NCBI GenBank assembly: GCA_964035795.1
Contig: OZ038326.1
Location: 5,693,759-5,757,758, forward strand
Direction of reading: 5' to 3'
From: Pterobdella sp. o SKG-2022
Lineage: Eukaryota > Annelida > Clitellata > Hirudinida > Piscicolidae
Length of the DNA: 64,000 bases
Below, piece after piece: positions 1 through 13,349 of this stretch (position 1 is the stretch's first letter; every line of letters begins with the position of its first letter). The notes under the pieces were generated by a model that saw only the letters and a list, made by a program, of their open reading frames with translations, did no database searches and had not been told where the DNA came from. The position numbers and the translations under genes were made by a program.

Positions 1-213
1 AAAAAAAATAAAATAATATTAAATCCAATAAAAAAATAATAACAAACTCAATAAGCTGTTATAAGCGTGATATTCAATCAATTTTACTATGGGAAATCGA
101 ACAGATAATAGAAATCAAAAGGCTGAATAAGTGCCATACAATCCCTCACTATTTTCTTGCAGTAAGATCCTTATCTGAGGCAGTGTGCATTTAGATCTTA
201 TTAATTAAATATG

Positions 214-325
214 TATCTTACTTACTATTTCAAGTCTCTTACTTATTATTTGAAAGTATCTTACTTGTTATTTAAAAGTACCTTACTTATTATTTAAAAG
301 TATCTTATTCATTATTTATAAGTAT
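214..325. repeat. 22-bp tandem repeat, about five copies
   Basis: Successive units built on CTTACTTATTATTTRAAAG recur every 22 bases with a few substitutions per unit. The array has no coding signal and ends in plain AT-rich DNA. Unit length and divergence fit an old minisatellite. Confidence 0.75.
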
Positions 326-647
326 CTTTCTATTTATATGTATGCTACTGTTTATATTTGGCTATTTGTTCAAACTTTACTTATTTTATTTAGATATTAC
401 TTGTTATGTTACTTATATTTATCTTACTTTCTTTTCATATAAATCTTGCTTAATATCTCATTTTGATTTTATATAGTTTTACTCAATTTCGTTGAGTTAT
501 AGAGCTCACAACCAATGATATTAATTTTGTGTTGATATATCTTAGATTTTTGTTTGAGTTTAATTCTTATAATATTTTTATATCTCTCTACGAAAAAGTT
601 TAAACTAATTATAGGAATGAACTCAATAAAATTTATTGCATTTACAG

Positions 648-811
648 TTGGGAAATTCACCATTGTAGTTCCTAAATTCACAATCCTTTTTACTAAAGTG
701 ACAATCCTATTTATTAAAATTACAATTCTATTTACTGAAGTTACAATCATAATTACTGAATTTACAATCATAGTTACTAAAGTTACAATCATAGCTACTG
801 AATTTACAATA
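648..811. repeat. 21-bp minisatellite open in both directions
   Basis: About seven units of 21 bases follow the pattern TACTRAARTTACAATCATA. Because 21 is a multiple of three, the array lacks stops on both strands and encodes seven-residue periodic peptides, for example K/E-F/V-T-I-I/L-x-T on the plus strand. I read it as a minisatellite rather than a gene, because divergence is spread over all codon positions and neither strand has a convincing start or splice context. Confidence 0.75.
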
Positions 812-1546
812 ACATAAACTGCATTACAAAAACATTGAGTAACTTCAAATTATTTAGTTTTAATACAAAATTAAATTTAACATTTGCTAGATATATCAAA
901 GTATCACTTCATTGTATTTTGCCACCGTATAAAAATATAGTTGAACCCATTTGTAAAAGCTTTACCATTGATAACATGAAAAGTGATTTATTTATTCTGC
1001 TAGGTATTTTTTATCTGTAAAGTTTACTCATTCATTTATTTTATTGTTTATGAATTCTTTAGAAGTTTTATAGTTCTATAATTTCAGAAATTCTTAGTAG
1101 AATAAGTTTATTGTTTTGATAATATTTAGTGAATTTTGTTCATTATCCACATAAAAAAATCAATTGAAAAAAAAACTTGGATATAGTAAAATAAAAGCAA
1201 TATCTTTAAAAGCTACATACAAAATTTTTCTTTCTGTATAACTATTACTACTCTTGAATTTATCTTTAAACTGACGAAGTTAAACAATAACAATGATCCT
1301 TCTTCGACTCCTTTCATAAACAAGCGATCAATTAGAGAAAATGAAGAATTTCAACTTCAAATAAGTTCTTAGAGATTAACTATTGTGTTTTGAGATTGAG
1401 TTTTTATGAATATTACTCAATAATCTCAAAATTAAGGATTTAAAGTTTTAAATGTTTAGAATTTTAAATGTTTTTTTGATAATTTAATCAAGTATAAAAA
1501 CTATTTCATTTTCAAAAAAACAAGAATCTAGTGAATATTGTACAAA
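812..1546. other. Intergenic AT-rich stretch, no gene seen
   Basis: AT-rich sequence with homopolymer runs. It holds the presumed 5' flank of the gene starting at 1547. I see no TATA box or conserved motif that I would defend. Confidence 0.5.
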
Positions 1547-2593
1547 ATGACTAAAACCAAAGACATATGCGAAGTATTAACAGAACTTTCGCAAGAGTAT
1601 TTTGTAGATGAGGTTATGAAAGAGTTTTTTAAACAATTGACTGCAGATTTCACACCAGCTGCTCAAAGTAAGGTAAAAAACGATTCAGAGGAAATGCAAA
1701 TTGATGAAAAGAGTGAAAAAAATGATGGAAACAAAAAGATGTCTGACAGAAGTAATGAGATAATGTTGGATTCTCTGAATGAATCTCTCAGAGAACTCAA
1801 ACCAGCTGTCTTGACCAACAAATGTTTGAAAGAGCTCCTCTCACAAACAGCTAAGCATTTTATTGAACACGTGGACATTAAAGTTTTGGAAAAACATTTG
1901 AAAGAATCCAAAAACACTCTTGTGGTTGATAAAAATATAGTCAAATCTATGAAAGGTAAAAAAACTTTTAAAGATTCGAGCGAAACTACCAACCCAAAAA
2001 AAATGAAAGCTGCATCATCTGAAAACAACGGGGATGAATTGGAAACCAAACCTGAGAGTGACCAAGCCACTATGGCAGAACACAAACCGGTCAACTCTAA
2101 ATCGTCTGTAGTTAAAGATGCTGTCGAGAGTTAGCGAAGTTTTAATTATTTTAATGTAATCAAATGATTTAAAAAAACCTTTATTTATAATAATTGCCAA
2201 AAATTAAAAACCTTGTTTTTTAAGGTTATATCAATACTTTTTGAAACATAACTTACTAAAAAATCCCCAGATGTCGCTAAAGAAACTAAGCAAGAGGATA
2301 CAAAGCGAGAAGTTTCAGAAGAAAAGGTAGATGACTCAGAAAAAAAAGACCAAAGTGAAGAAGCCGAGTTTAAGCTGGTGGACCACTCAGAAAAAAAATA
2401 CTCTGATGGGTTGATAGAGTTTTTTACGTCACAAATGCAGGAACTTCTACTCGAGCAGCCTGAGCTTTTTAGTCTGATCTCCAGCTCTAGGCCCCAAAGC
2501 ATCCCTTCGACCCTAAAGCACCTGGACCTATTGTGGCACCACACCGCTCTTTGCGAACAAGTTCTCAAGCAGAAAATGAACTCCTTCAAATAA
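1547..2593 (+). CDS. Orphan charged protein, two exons (301 aa)
   Basis: I do not recognise this protein. Exon 1 runs 1547-2129 and exon 2 runs 2271-2593. The 141-base intron opens A|GTTAGC and closes CCCCAG, and its phase-1 junction keeps the frame, giving 906 nt. I chose the ATG at 1547 (context AAAATGA). Residues about 5-30 and 70-120 are predicted amphipathic helices rich in Leu, Phe and Lys. Residues about 135-225 are a low-complexity Lys/Glu/Ser/Asp linker, probably disordered. A conserved-looking helical C-terminus begins near YSDGLIEFF and includes LLLEQPELFSLI. There is no signal peptide or membrane segment, so a nuclear or cytoplasmic scaffold is possible. The higher GC of the last 200 bases supports real coding. 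Function is unknown. Confidence 0.6.
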
Positions 2594-3807
2594 TATTGAA
2601 TTTCTTCAGATAATATTCGAGTGAATTGTGCTTGATAGGTTTCTAATTGTTATGGTTTTTGAAACTTCGACGTGAAATTTTTTACTGAAAAATTTTGATT
2701 TTTTTGTAATTTTGTTAATGAAAACCAATATTGCTTCTTTTATACTCGTATGTGTGAACGTATCAACAATACGATCGCAAAAAAAACTGCAGTTTCAACT
2801 TTCTTGAAACATTAGGATTGTCTGACAAAAACTTGTGCACTTTAAATGTTTCAAACATCTATCTATCTTTATTCATTATTATCTCTGAAAAGTTTATCAT
2901 GAAGAATGGTATATACTGTGAATCAACAATACGGATTCCTTTAAGAAATCTTTTTTTATATTTAGTTTTATTTAGGAAACCTTCAAAAAAAGTTGAGAAA
3001 AACTTCAAATCTTATCACAAAAATAATCTTCTAAGCACCGGAATACATAACGTGTCTGAAATAATAACAAAAACCTATTAGAATTCACACGCCAGAATTC
3101 ACTGGATCAGAAGGAAAGATGAAAGAGAACAAAAATTCATTCAAATAACCTTATTATTTGGCATGATCAAGAATCAAAGGTTAACTCAAGTGTGGTGGAC
3201 GTGACAAAAGGTGGTATAATAAGAAAAATAATACCATGGAATAAAAAAAGATAAGAAAAAAAAGCATTAGATAAGAGTAATGATAACATAAAACAAAAAA
3301 GCAACATTAAATAATAAAATATAATAAAAGAAATAAATAATAACATAAAAATAAAAATAAAATCATAAAATTATTGAAAAAATAACAATAAATAATGAAT
3401 TTAACATCAAATGTGTTTTAATTTATATTAATCCATTCTCCCCACTGCCCTGGAGATAATGTATTAAATTACTAATAAGAATCAACCAGATTATAAACTT
3501 ACGATTAAAATGATATTAGGACTCTGGTTAATCTGTAACGACGTCTAAGCTCTGAAGCTGTCGTATTTTTATCGTATGTGAGAGTTTGACAACTGTGTCT
3601 TATGTCGAATAATTAATTATAAACAACTGTGATTTTATTGTGTTAACTTTCGTTTTGTTTGTATTTATACCATTTATTAGTTAAGTATTCCTAGTTTTTT
3701 TATTTATTTGTTTAATAAAAATGCATATCTATTTTTAAATTTACTTTTAAACCTTTCGTCTACAGCAAATAAACAAAAACACTTACTGTACGTTTTGAGT
3801 ATTGAAA
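2594..3807. other. Intergenic stretch
   Basis: Holds the 3' flank of the upstream orphan gene. A short non-AT-rich patch (3080-3225) runs into an A-rich, AAATAA-like simple stretch (3240-3410) that looks like the tail of an old retroposon. A second patch at 3440-3600 may belong to the promoter of the gene starting at 3808. No gene seen. Confidence 0.4.
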
Positions 3808-6800
3808 ATGTTCGCGATGGCTTCAAAACAGCTGTTCCTCGTGTTCACAGTAGGTATGCTGCTGGTAGTGCCATCTTGGACAAATGAGCTTGAGCTTGAT
3901 GCAGATTTCGATCAAGGTTGGTTAGAAGAGTGAAGTTGCCTTTATTTTTAATGAGAGCTATTTTTAATGTTAAATTTTTTCTTGAATTTAATTTTTCATT
4001 AATATGTGATTTCAATTAGTCAAATTCTTGTTTCTATTTTATTGAGTTAAATTTTATTTATTTGTTAATAAATTTTTTTTACTTTAATTCAAACAAAAAA
4101 TTACTTTTTAAACTATAAAACATTAATCAAAATAATTGAAATTGAAACTTAAATAAATTGATAATAATTTGAATGTAAAATGTTCAATTCTTGCGCAATC
4201 CCATCCTACGAAACCGTTAAATATGACGGGAGCCTGGCTAATCCATCTTTTTTGAAGTTCAACTTTCTCTATGTCTAGACTTCTTAAGCCACGATAACTT
4301 CCAAGAAAAAATTGCTTTATAGAATCACAAGTTTATTTAATTGATTCTGAAGTCTTTCATCTTCCCATGAAAGAAATTAAGTTTGATATAAAATTTTGAC
4401 TTTCTCTTCTTTTGTCTGAACTTTTGATTATATCATTTTATTTTTTAGAAATAAAAACATTAAATTAATTTTTCGATAATAATTTCAATTACATAATAAA
4501 CTTGAGGCTAGAAAAAGAGCTTCAAATTAAAAAGATTCTTGAAGTTTTTGTTCCGACGGAAATAAGCCTGAGGATAATGAACGCATTTGCACCTATTTCT
4601 TAAGACTTATCTCTCCACAACTATCGCTTACCTGCAATAATTTCCAATAAAACATTTAATTCCTCGTTGTTTGAAATAATTACTTTTCTTAAACTATATC
4701 GTTGAAAATTAGGTTTTTTAAGATGTACTGAAAATATTTGCATGCTTCAAAAAATGATTTTTTTAAAATTGTTACTGAAATTGTGAAAAACGAAACCAAA
4801 AAATATATCGATTATAGTATAGGAAAAGTTCAAAAATTGCTGTTAAATCATTTTTGAAAACTGACTAAAATTTCACAAGAAAACCTTTACCCCATCTACC
4901 CCTAATTTACCAACTACCAATATCAACTAATAATACAATAACAGCTAATAATGCAACTCCTATATGCAATAACTAACAAACACAACTACTACTATAAACT
5001 ATAACTAACTCCTATTACAACAACTACTAATAACTCAACTTTCATTAAAAATATTTGCAACACTCCTTATAAACCCACTCAATCCTCTAAAGCCCTTTCA
5101 TATGACCCTCAGTGGAGATAAGATGCAGAGGAAAGTGTTACTTGGCATTGAATGGCAAGCTGACGATCGATACTTCAGATGATGAAGCTCCCTACTACCT
5201 CATCACCAAAGCATTTCACAGCACTAAGGTGCAGGATGGGTTTCAATTATATAAGTAAGCAGAAAACACATAACGTTTGTTTGATGATGCGTGTTAAGAA
5301 AACTTTGGTCTTTTTGGGTTGTAGACCAGTTTGTTGAACGAGTATATAAGCAAAAATTGAACCTATGCGTAATTATAAATTATACCTGTGAGTAAAGCTA
5401 AACTTAACCTTTCATACAAAGACCTCTTTGATCTTCAGATGTTATCGTTGGAGGTGCATGGAAGTGAAAGAGGAGGAGGAGCTTTCAGAATTTCATCGAC
5501 ACCTCGAGGCATCTTCACTTCACACCCTGACAAGTTGGTCTAGCATCACTTCAATGTTGCAGTAGTATAGATGGTCATTAGTTGATTATATAGAAGGCTA
5601 ATGTTGCGAGTTGAATACAGTTTGAGGTATGGTAAATTATTAGGTCGATTTATGAGAAAAGGTTGTATGTTAAGGCTAAACTTATTGAAAGTTGTAGTCA
5701 TCTTTGTTGCGTTAATGAAGATATTATAAATTTAATAAATTTTTTGTAAAAATTTTGGAAAAATTGCTGAAATTACATAACAAAGTTGCAATGAGGTATG
5801 GTAATAAGAACCATATTGTGAATGAATAGAAGTTTAACTTGCCTCATTTTAAAAGTTCCTCATTCTTTTTAATTATATAATATTTTTTTCAGATAAAACT
5901 TCATGTGTTTTTACCCATCGCATCACAACAGATGGCTTTGCACAAAAGAGAATGTGAGTGATACATGGAGAGAAGAGCAAGACTATAAAGTATCCTGGGT
6001 TAGCCCTTATGAGTGTGCCATCAAAGTGAATGAAGAAGATGAGGATGAATATACCTATGAAGATTACAGTTTCATTAGAGAGCAGATGGATGACAGTGAA
6101 TTTTCCATAGAGGTTCATTGGTTGGGTGGGTTTTTTGTTTTTGGTGCGATACTCTAAGCTTTGACTGGTGGTTATTGTGTTAGTTTTATAAGGAGGAAGA
6201 ACTTATAGATGCCTCCAACATATAAAATATTTGAATTATTGTTTTTTCAATCTTGTATCATTATGAGATTTATCAACCCCCATATTAGCGCTTCTAAGTT
6301 TTTCATGTCCCATAATAATATTGCTCTAATACTTCATCATTTAGTGTTGATTGCATAATTTTACAAGCAACTCTTTTTTATAACATTTTCATGGTCGTGA
6401 TTCTTAATAGTCAAATTATCGTTTCACAATTATCTCAGGTGAGCCCTAAAAAGTTTAAGAGGAGTATACTTAAAAAGCAAGGGGAGTCATGGCTCTCCTT
6501 AGACTGCGATAACAACATCACCCAGTATTGCATTTGTTAGAGAAGTTGCTATGGATATTAGTATATGATATTTAATATAGTGATGTTTAACCCTGGGAGT
6601 TTCAAAATTAATTAATCGTGAGTATGTAAGTGAATTTGAGATTATATGCTCATAGAATGAAATTTTAATGAATTTGATAAAATTTGATTTATGGCAAGAT
6701 CTTACCAGTCTCAAATTTACGTCATTTTTTACAATTTAAAATATGAATTATTACCTATACGAAACTTAAAAGTTTGTTCATAATAGAATTTTTACATTTT

Positions 6801-8302
6801 TAAGAAGTAAAACTGTAAAAACAATTAACCATGAAAAATAAAGATGAAAACTCAATAGTAAGAATACAACGATACAAATCATGCATAAACAAATCACGCG
6901 TGAAAACAATGGTAATTTATTTACAATGATCCTCCACAAAAAACAAACGAACGAAAAAATCTTTGAAAAAAAGAAAATCAATGTTTTGCAAAAAAATTAT
7001 AATTTTTGCATTTTGCTTTATAACTTCGAGTTTTTTAGTCTTATTCTATATCTTGAATAGTTTGAAATATATCCATGAGACAAACGGAAAAAATTGAATA
7101 AACTTTTTTGAATTAACTAACAGCTAAATACAGAAATAAATATGGTTAAATGTTAATTTAAAAAATAAATTGAACAATATGATAACATATATTATAAATG
7201 ATATTTTAATAAGCAACTGCTAATTATTTATTAACACAAGTAACTAAGTTAGGCGACCATTTGATCACCCCGAAATGGGCTTTCGGTTGCACAATTGATT
7301 TCACAGGGTGCTACTCCATGTGGACTAAACAATCAATTATTTAAATTCTTCAAAAACAAAAAAACTAAATTGAGTTTTAAATCTACCTTCCTAAAACACA
7401 CACTTTGTATCAAATGTATAGATGTATCATTGTTGGTTTCAATATATACCTAACTCGCCTAAAAAAAAATACTTTTATTCAATCAACATTGCCACTAAAA
7501 TCAACTACAAATACAACTAAATAAAGTATAAATCTTATTTATAAACGCTTCAAAAACCAAAAAAAAACAACTACGAGGTCATGGACAGAAATCATGGGCC
7601 AGCTACTTCCGCCTGGAACCCAACCTCAAACAAACCATCATCCTTGTGCTGCCTATCTTCGTCTTCTTCCTCTTCACTTCTTTCCTTCTCATGTGTGAGT
7701 TCTATGACTTTTTATATATTTTATTGCGTTTTTTTTGTTTTAACATATTTTTATTGTTTTGTTTCAAATTATTTTTTGCAAATTATTTTTCAGTTTTGTT
7801 TAAAATGAGTTATGATATTAACCTTTCAAGAATATCAAATCTTCCAAAAACTCAAAGAGCAGAAATATTTGATTAAAAATCATTAAAATATAATAAAAAC
7901 TAAACTAATCTTCAATACAAACTCTTATATGAAATGTCCCTTCAATGTAATTTGTTTCAGGCTAAGACAAATCAACATACAGCATAACAATATAAAACAC
8001 TTCTTTCGAATTGCATCGCTTAAAAGTGCACTGAAGGTGTTATGATAAGCTGGTACTTATTGATATTGTATTTCTTCGCCTTAAGGTCTTTTGAATGAGA
8101 TCGTAAAAGATTATGATGATGTAGATTAGACCTAGCAACTGTGTATATGATGAAGTAGAGCCAATATCAAAAAATTATCTTTTCATATCTAGTTATTATT
8201 GAATTTTTTACTATCGATATGTCAATGGTCAAAACTTCAACCCAACAACAACTCAAAAAACTCATCTTCAACATCACAGTCATGGTAGAAACCCTGGGAA
8301 TG
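3808..8302 (+). CDS. Putative cysteine-containing secreted or type I membrane protein (tentative multi-exon model)
   Basis: Not recognised. Exon 1 (3808-3916) encodes a signal peptide with a hydrophobic core LFLVFTVGMLLVV followed by an acidic stretch, and ends CAAG|GTTGGT in phase 1. Exon 2 (5113-5254) joins in phase and starts VEIRCRGKCYLALNGKL; its donor is GTAAGC. A third exon (from 5439) gives CYRWRCMEV. Coding-like sequence continues at about 5930-6113 (WLCTKENVSDTW, PYECAIKV, then Glu/Asp-rich), at 7254-7330 (KWAFGCTIDFTGC) and at about 7580-7695, where a 20-residue membrane segment (IILVLPIFVFFLFTSFLLM) ends at GTGTGAGT. A basic tail exon lies at 7961-8036 and a Ser/Asn-rich last exon near 8193-8302. 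Joins after exon 3 are ambiguous because several donor and acceptor pairs fit. I infer a single-pass receptor-like protein; family and function are unknown. Confidence 0.4.
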
Positions 8303-9049
8303 AAGAACAACAAAAAACGATACATGATTGGTAGGAGCCAGAAGGTTAAAGATGCCGGAAAAAACGACTTACAACACGGTCACTTGACTAGTTTTTTTGG
8401 CTTAAATAAGAAGCACAATGAGTAATGTTAAATGGGGTTGGAGCTGGTAATTATGGGTGGTGATGTGGTGTTAACTTAATTTTCGACAGTTAATTATTTT
8501 GATTTTAATTCAATAAATCAAATGAAAAGGTTTCCGTTTTTGTTTAAATTTTAATGTGATTTTTACAATCTACTTTGTGAAATAAAAAAGAAAATTTGAA
8601 ACAGCTTTTGTTTGTAATGTTAAGATATTTATTTGCTAACAAAATATTTGGATCAATAAGCAATTGAATTGATCAAATTCAATTTGACTTTTTGTGTTCA
8701 ACTTTCTTAGACTATAATCAAAATTTATAGTCTAATTTTCTTATGATTTGAGGCTTTTCAATGATGTTTGTGCATATTTATGAAGATTGTTGAAAAATTT
8801 TTACTACAGCATAGATTAACTAAAAAATTATGAATTTGAACAGAAAAATTAACGCCTAAACACCCAAAAGCATACAGCAAAAACTCACAAAAAGACAAAC
8901 TAGACACATATACATAAAAAAGTACAAGAAAATATACACTTGCAACCATACGCACAAATATAAACATTTGGTCATTCAAAGTTGAATAAAAGTTCACAAA
9001 CAAGTAAATAGGAATATAAACAAGCAAAAACACGGACACAAATACACAC
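8303..9049. other. Intergenic stretch
   Basis: An alternative reading of the upstream gene's last exon stays open to 8425. Beyond it the DNA is AT-rich, becoming CA-rich and A-rich next to the LINE fragment. Nothing else seen. Confidence 0.35.
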
Positions 9050-9685
9050 ACACACTTGGAACTTGGAAGTGCGTTATCCACTTGACAGTAGGTGCACTGA
9101 AGATTGATTTCTGGAACATTTCTTCACGTGGTTATGAAGTCCTTGTTTTTTGAAAACGTTATTGCAATTCGGGCAATGTTGTAATGATGGTGCTTTGTGG
9201 ACTTGGCGAATGTGGTTTGTCAGACCTGCCTTGTTGACCGCTATTTTGTTGCAACCTGGATGCTGGCATTGGAATGGAGAGCTTTTGGAGTGAACATCAA
9301 AAATATTTTTTTTCAAATCTTTTTTTGATTGCTCGTTTCTTTCAGCTTCTTCATTTATTTTTTGCGATAGCGATTTGATATTTTTGCGCCAATCGTTTCT
9401 GTTGCCAGCTTCTGCTTTCCAGGTGTCAATAATGTTTAGCTTTTTTAGGTCTGTATATATTAGGTCATGCCATCTCTTCTTTTGACCACCTTGAGACCGT
9501 GAACCTTCAGCAATTTTGCTCACCATTAATTTCTTCTGGAGCCTTGAATTTTCCATTCTTTCCAAGTGCCCAAGCCACTGGAGTCTTCTTCGTTGAATCA
9601 TCACGTCAACTCGCTCTATTTTTGAATTACATCGTAGTTGGGTGTTTCTCAGTTTGTCCCAAAGAGAAGTCCCCGTGATGATTCT

Positions 9686-9687
<2 letters not shown>
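9050..9687 (-). mobile_element. 5'-truncated LINE, 3' end of RT ORF with zinc knuckles
   Basis: On the minus strand about 200 codons read through the post-RT region typical of non-LTR retrotransposon ORF2. Visible motifs are RRRLQWLGHLERM, SRSQGGQKKRWHDLIY and WKAEAGNRNDW. Then come a C2H2 finger (CQHPGC...HIRQVH) and a second CxxC finger (CPNC...H, last ligand Cys), and a stop at 9074. The RT catalytic core is missing: homology stops at the microsatellite at 9688. The residual frame is intact over this span, which suggests a fairly young copy. The same layout (RT tail plus C-terminal finger) is seen in the 61-kb LINE, but the protein sequences differ clearly, so these are two families. RTE or a related clade is my inference. 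Confidence 0.75.

Positions 9688-9744
<57 letters not shown>
9688..9744. repeat. (AC)n microsatellite
   Basis: Uninterrupted AC dinucleotides for about 57 bases, directly at the 5' truncation edge of the LINE fragment. Confidence 0.95.
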
Positions 9745-9745
<1 letters not shown>

Positions 9746-9894
9746 GATATTTAGCGCACAATTACGCGTAGATGCAGTAGAGGTCATTAGAAGGTCGTCT
9801 TCAGAAGAAACTCACTCGTCTTTATGAGTTTTATGTTTATTATTTTTGTTGTTTTGTTTTTTATGTTGTTATTTAATTTGTTTATGTTACTTTG

Positions 9895-10012
9895 TTGCTG
9901 TTGTTGTTGCCGTTTTTGTTGCTGTTGTTGTTGCTGTTGTTGTTGTTTTTGTTGTTTCTGTTGTTGATGCTTTTGTTGTTGCTGTTGTTGTTTTTGTTAT
10001 TGTTTTTTAAGT
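9895..10012. repeat. (GTT/GCT)n imperfect trinucleotide array
   Basis: Alternating TTG, CTG and TTT triplets for about 118 bases. The poly-Leu open frame across it is a product of the repeat. Confidence 0.85.
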
Positions 10013-10192
10013 TTATTGTTTTTTTTATTAATATGGACACAATAGTGTTCTATATTTGTCACTATATATATATTTAGTCTAATTATATTGAAGTTGCTAG
10101 TATCATCTTTGTTATTGTTATTATTATATTTTATTGTTTTGTTATCGATAAAATATCCAAGATTTATGATTCTTATAACACGAAATGCTAGG

Positions 10193-11185
<993 letters not shown>

Positions 11186-11465
11186 ACGCACCAACTTAGC
11201 GCCCTAGCGTTTAGACCTCTTTTCTTCCGGTTAAAACTTTGAATTCTTTCCTGTTCTCCAGTAACTTTTTGGAATTACTCTCATTATCTTGTCAAGATAA
11301 TTTCTGAACAGACCCTTTTTTCAGACCCTTTCATCAATCTGCTCTCATCAGGCTAGGTTCCTAAGACAAGTTCTTTATAAGAAAAGAAAACATCCTAGGA
11401 CTTACACTAACAGCCTGATGATGAAGATAGGGTACGTTCCTAACCTACACGGCGGAACATGGAGG
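11186..11465 (+). mobile_element. SINE-like dispersed repeat, copy A
   Basis: The minus-strand reading matches 40046-40285 over about 240 bases. Shared blocks include CCGTGTAGG near one end, AAAGAACTTGTC and AGCCTGATGA in the middle, and GTTACTGGAGAACA near the other. By eye identity is well above chance but far from perfect, so the copies are old. The stretch beyond the last block, at the 11186 side, may be a degraded tRNA-like head. The family is not one I recognise. Confidence 0.6.
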
Positions 11466-11759
11466 TAACCAAAAAATACAGAGTTTCAGAAAATGGACAA
11501 AATAAAATAAATTTTTCAAGATCCATCATCAATAAGATTATCAAATTTTTTTTAAATGAATTGTTAAAAATATTATTTTTGCAACTTTTATTATTTCTTA
11601 TTTGTCTTTTGTTTTATTTTTCATTTTTTTATTTCTTTTTTTAATTTTTTTATTATAGTTTTTTCAACATTGTTATTGTTTCTAAGCAGCAGAGACAACC
11701 AGTTGACGATCTCCCAAGAGGAATTCTCCCTTCTTTAATTAACGGCTGGACTTGTGCAT

Positions 11760-11880
11760 GGAGGCATGAATGAATGGGTGGATGGATGGATGGACATGTG
11801 GATGAATGGATGGATAGATGGATGGATGGATAGATGGATAAATAAATGGATTGATAGATGGATGGATGATGGATGGATAG
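11760..11880. repeat. (GGAT)n tetranucleotide microsatellite
   Basis: Imperfect GGAT/AGAT tetranucleotides over about 120 bases. Confidence 0.9.
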
Positions 11881-12330
11881 ATAATATATATTCGTTTGGG
11901 TGAATGGATTATATAGAGGGAAGTACCTCCGGTTTAAAAGATTATGAAAGCAACGGAAGATATTGACGACAGAACAATGACGAGCTACAAAAATGAATTT
12001 TAAAAAATTTATTATATGAAAAATTGAAACATATTATAGTCTTCGTGTTATTTTGTGTTTTTTATTTGCATTTAAGTTTTTTTTCGCTTGCTTTAATTTT
12101 CATTTCAGCTTGTTCTGTGCATCACTTGGCGATTTTATTCAATTCAGATTTGGTAGTGCTGTTATAGATTTCTCATGTGCATCATCTCACATATCACATT
12201 CTTTGCCTTGTTTCTCTTAAAATGCTTCATTTTTTGAATTTTTATGTTTTTGTATTCATGTAGTAAAACAATTTTTCATAGTTTATCTCACTCCTAATGA
12301 TTATTCTTAACTTCCATATCCAATTTGTGC

Positions 12331-12440
12331 GTCTTATTATTATTGTTATTATTAGGGCTGGTGATTGATGTCGCCTCACTCCTGTTGGAAGAACCCCTCT
12401 TTTGACATCTTCCACAGCTTCATGTCATTTGCCACCTTTG
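12331..12440 (-). mobile_element. Probable 3' end of a retroposon with AAT/AAC tail
   Basis: On the minus strand a short open stretch (VANDMKLWKMSKEGFFQQE, then a stop) is followed by about 20 bases and an (AATAAC/AATAAT)n tail at 12331-12356. An ORF end, short UTR and simple-sequence tail is the usual 3' layout of many LINEs. The fragment is too short to classify. Confidence 0.35.
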
Positions 12441-12609
12441 TGTGTCTTATGCTCAAACTTATATGACCATTTGGTTTATATACCTATGTGATATATGAAT
12501 CTCATATAATTAATTTAAACTTTTGTCGTAAATTTATAATTTTATCATTATGTTACCTTCTTTGTTTTGTGTGTGTCTGTGTGTTTTTGTGCGTGTGTGT
12601 TTTTGTGCG

Positions 12610-12785
12610 TTAAGTATGTGCTGCTTTATGAGTGAAGCTGGAGGCAAGCCATCAAAAGTCGACCTTACTCAGACCTTTTATACAAGAAATAATAAACTCT
12701 AGATGATGATGGTGATATTGGGGGTGGGGGTGATGATGAGATGGGTGGTGATTATAACGATGACGGTGATGATGATGAAAAAGAT

Positions 12786-12825
<40 letters not shown>

Positions 12826-12860
12826 CTGTGGGTGATAGTGATGATGATGAAAGCAGTAAT
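12610..12860. repeat. Retroposon-like 3' tail and (GAT)n array
   Basis: A non-repetitive leader ending AATAAACTC runs into GATGAT/GGTGAT triplets. The purest (GAT)n stretch is about 12790-12825. This may be a retroposon tail that has expanded into a microsatellite. Confidence 0.55.
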
Positions 12861-13201
12861 AGACTGATGATAGTGCTAATAATTAATAGAAGTGCTTTGG
12901 ATTGGTGATAACAGTTGTGGTGAAGAATTAAAACTTGAAGTAATGGTTATAACTATCCAAATAGAGATAATGATACTGTTATTGATGACTAAAACAATGA
13001 TTATAGCTTATTATATTATATTATATTAATATCATATTATAGTGATGGAAGCAATATCAACGCCAAAATGCAGTGAAGATTTGAAGGATATGATGGGGCG
13101 ATGATCAAAGAATGATGATTTGTGATTGGTTTGATGATGGAAGGGTGACATAGAGGGTCGTTTATGAGGAATGGTGATGGCCAAGATGCAAATGAAGAAA
13201 A

Positions 13202-13306
<105 letters not shown>

Positions 13307-13349
13307 GTGGGGAGGGGGGGGGTGGGAGTTGAGTGTGTAGTTAGACTTT

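Noticed and set aside
214..811. Regularly spaced short repeats at the start that might suggest a CRISPR array
   Set aside because: Repeats are contiguous with no unique spacers, and the genome is eukaryotic.
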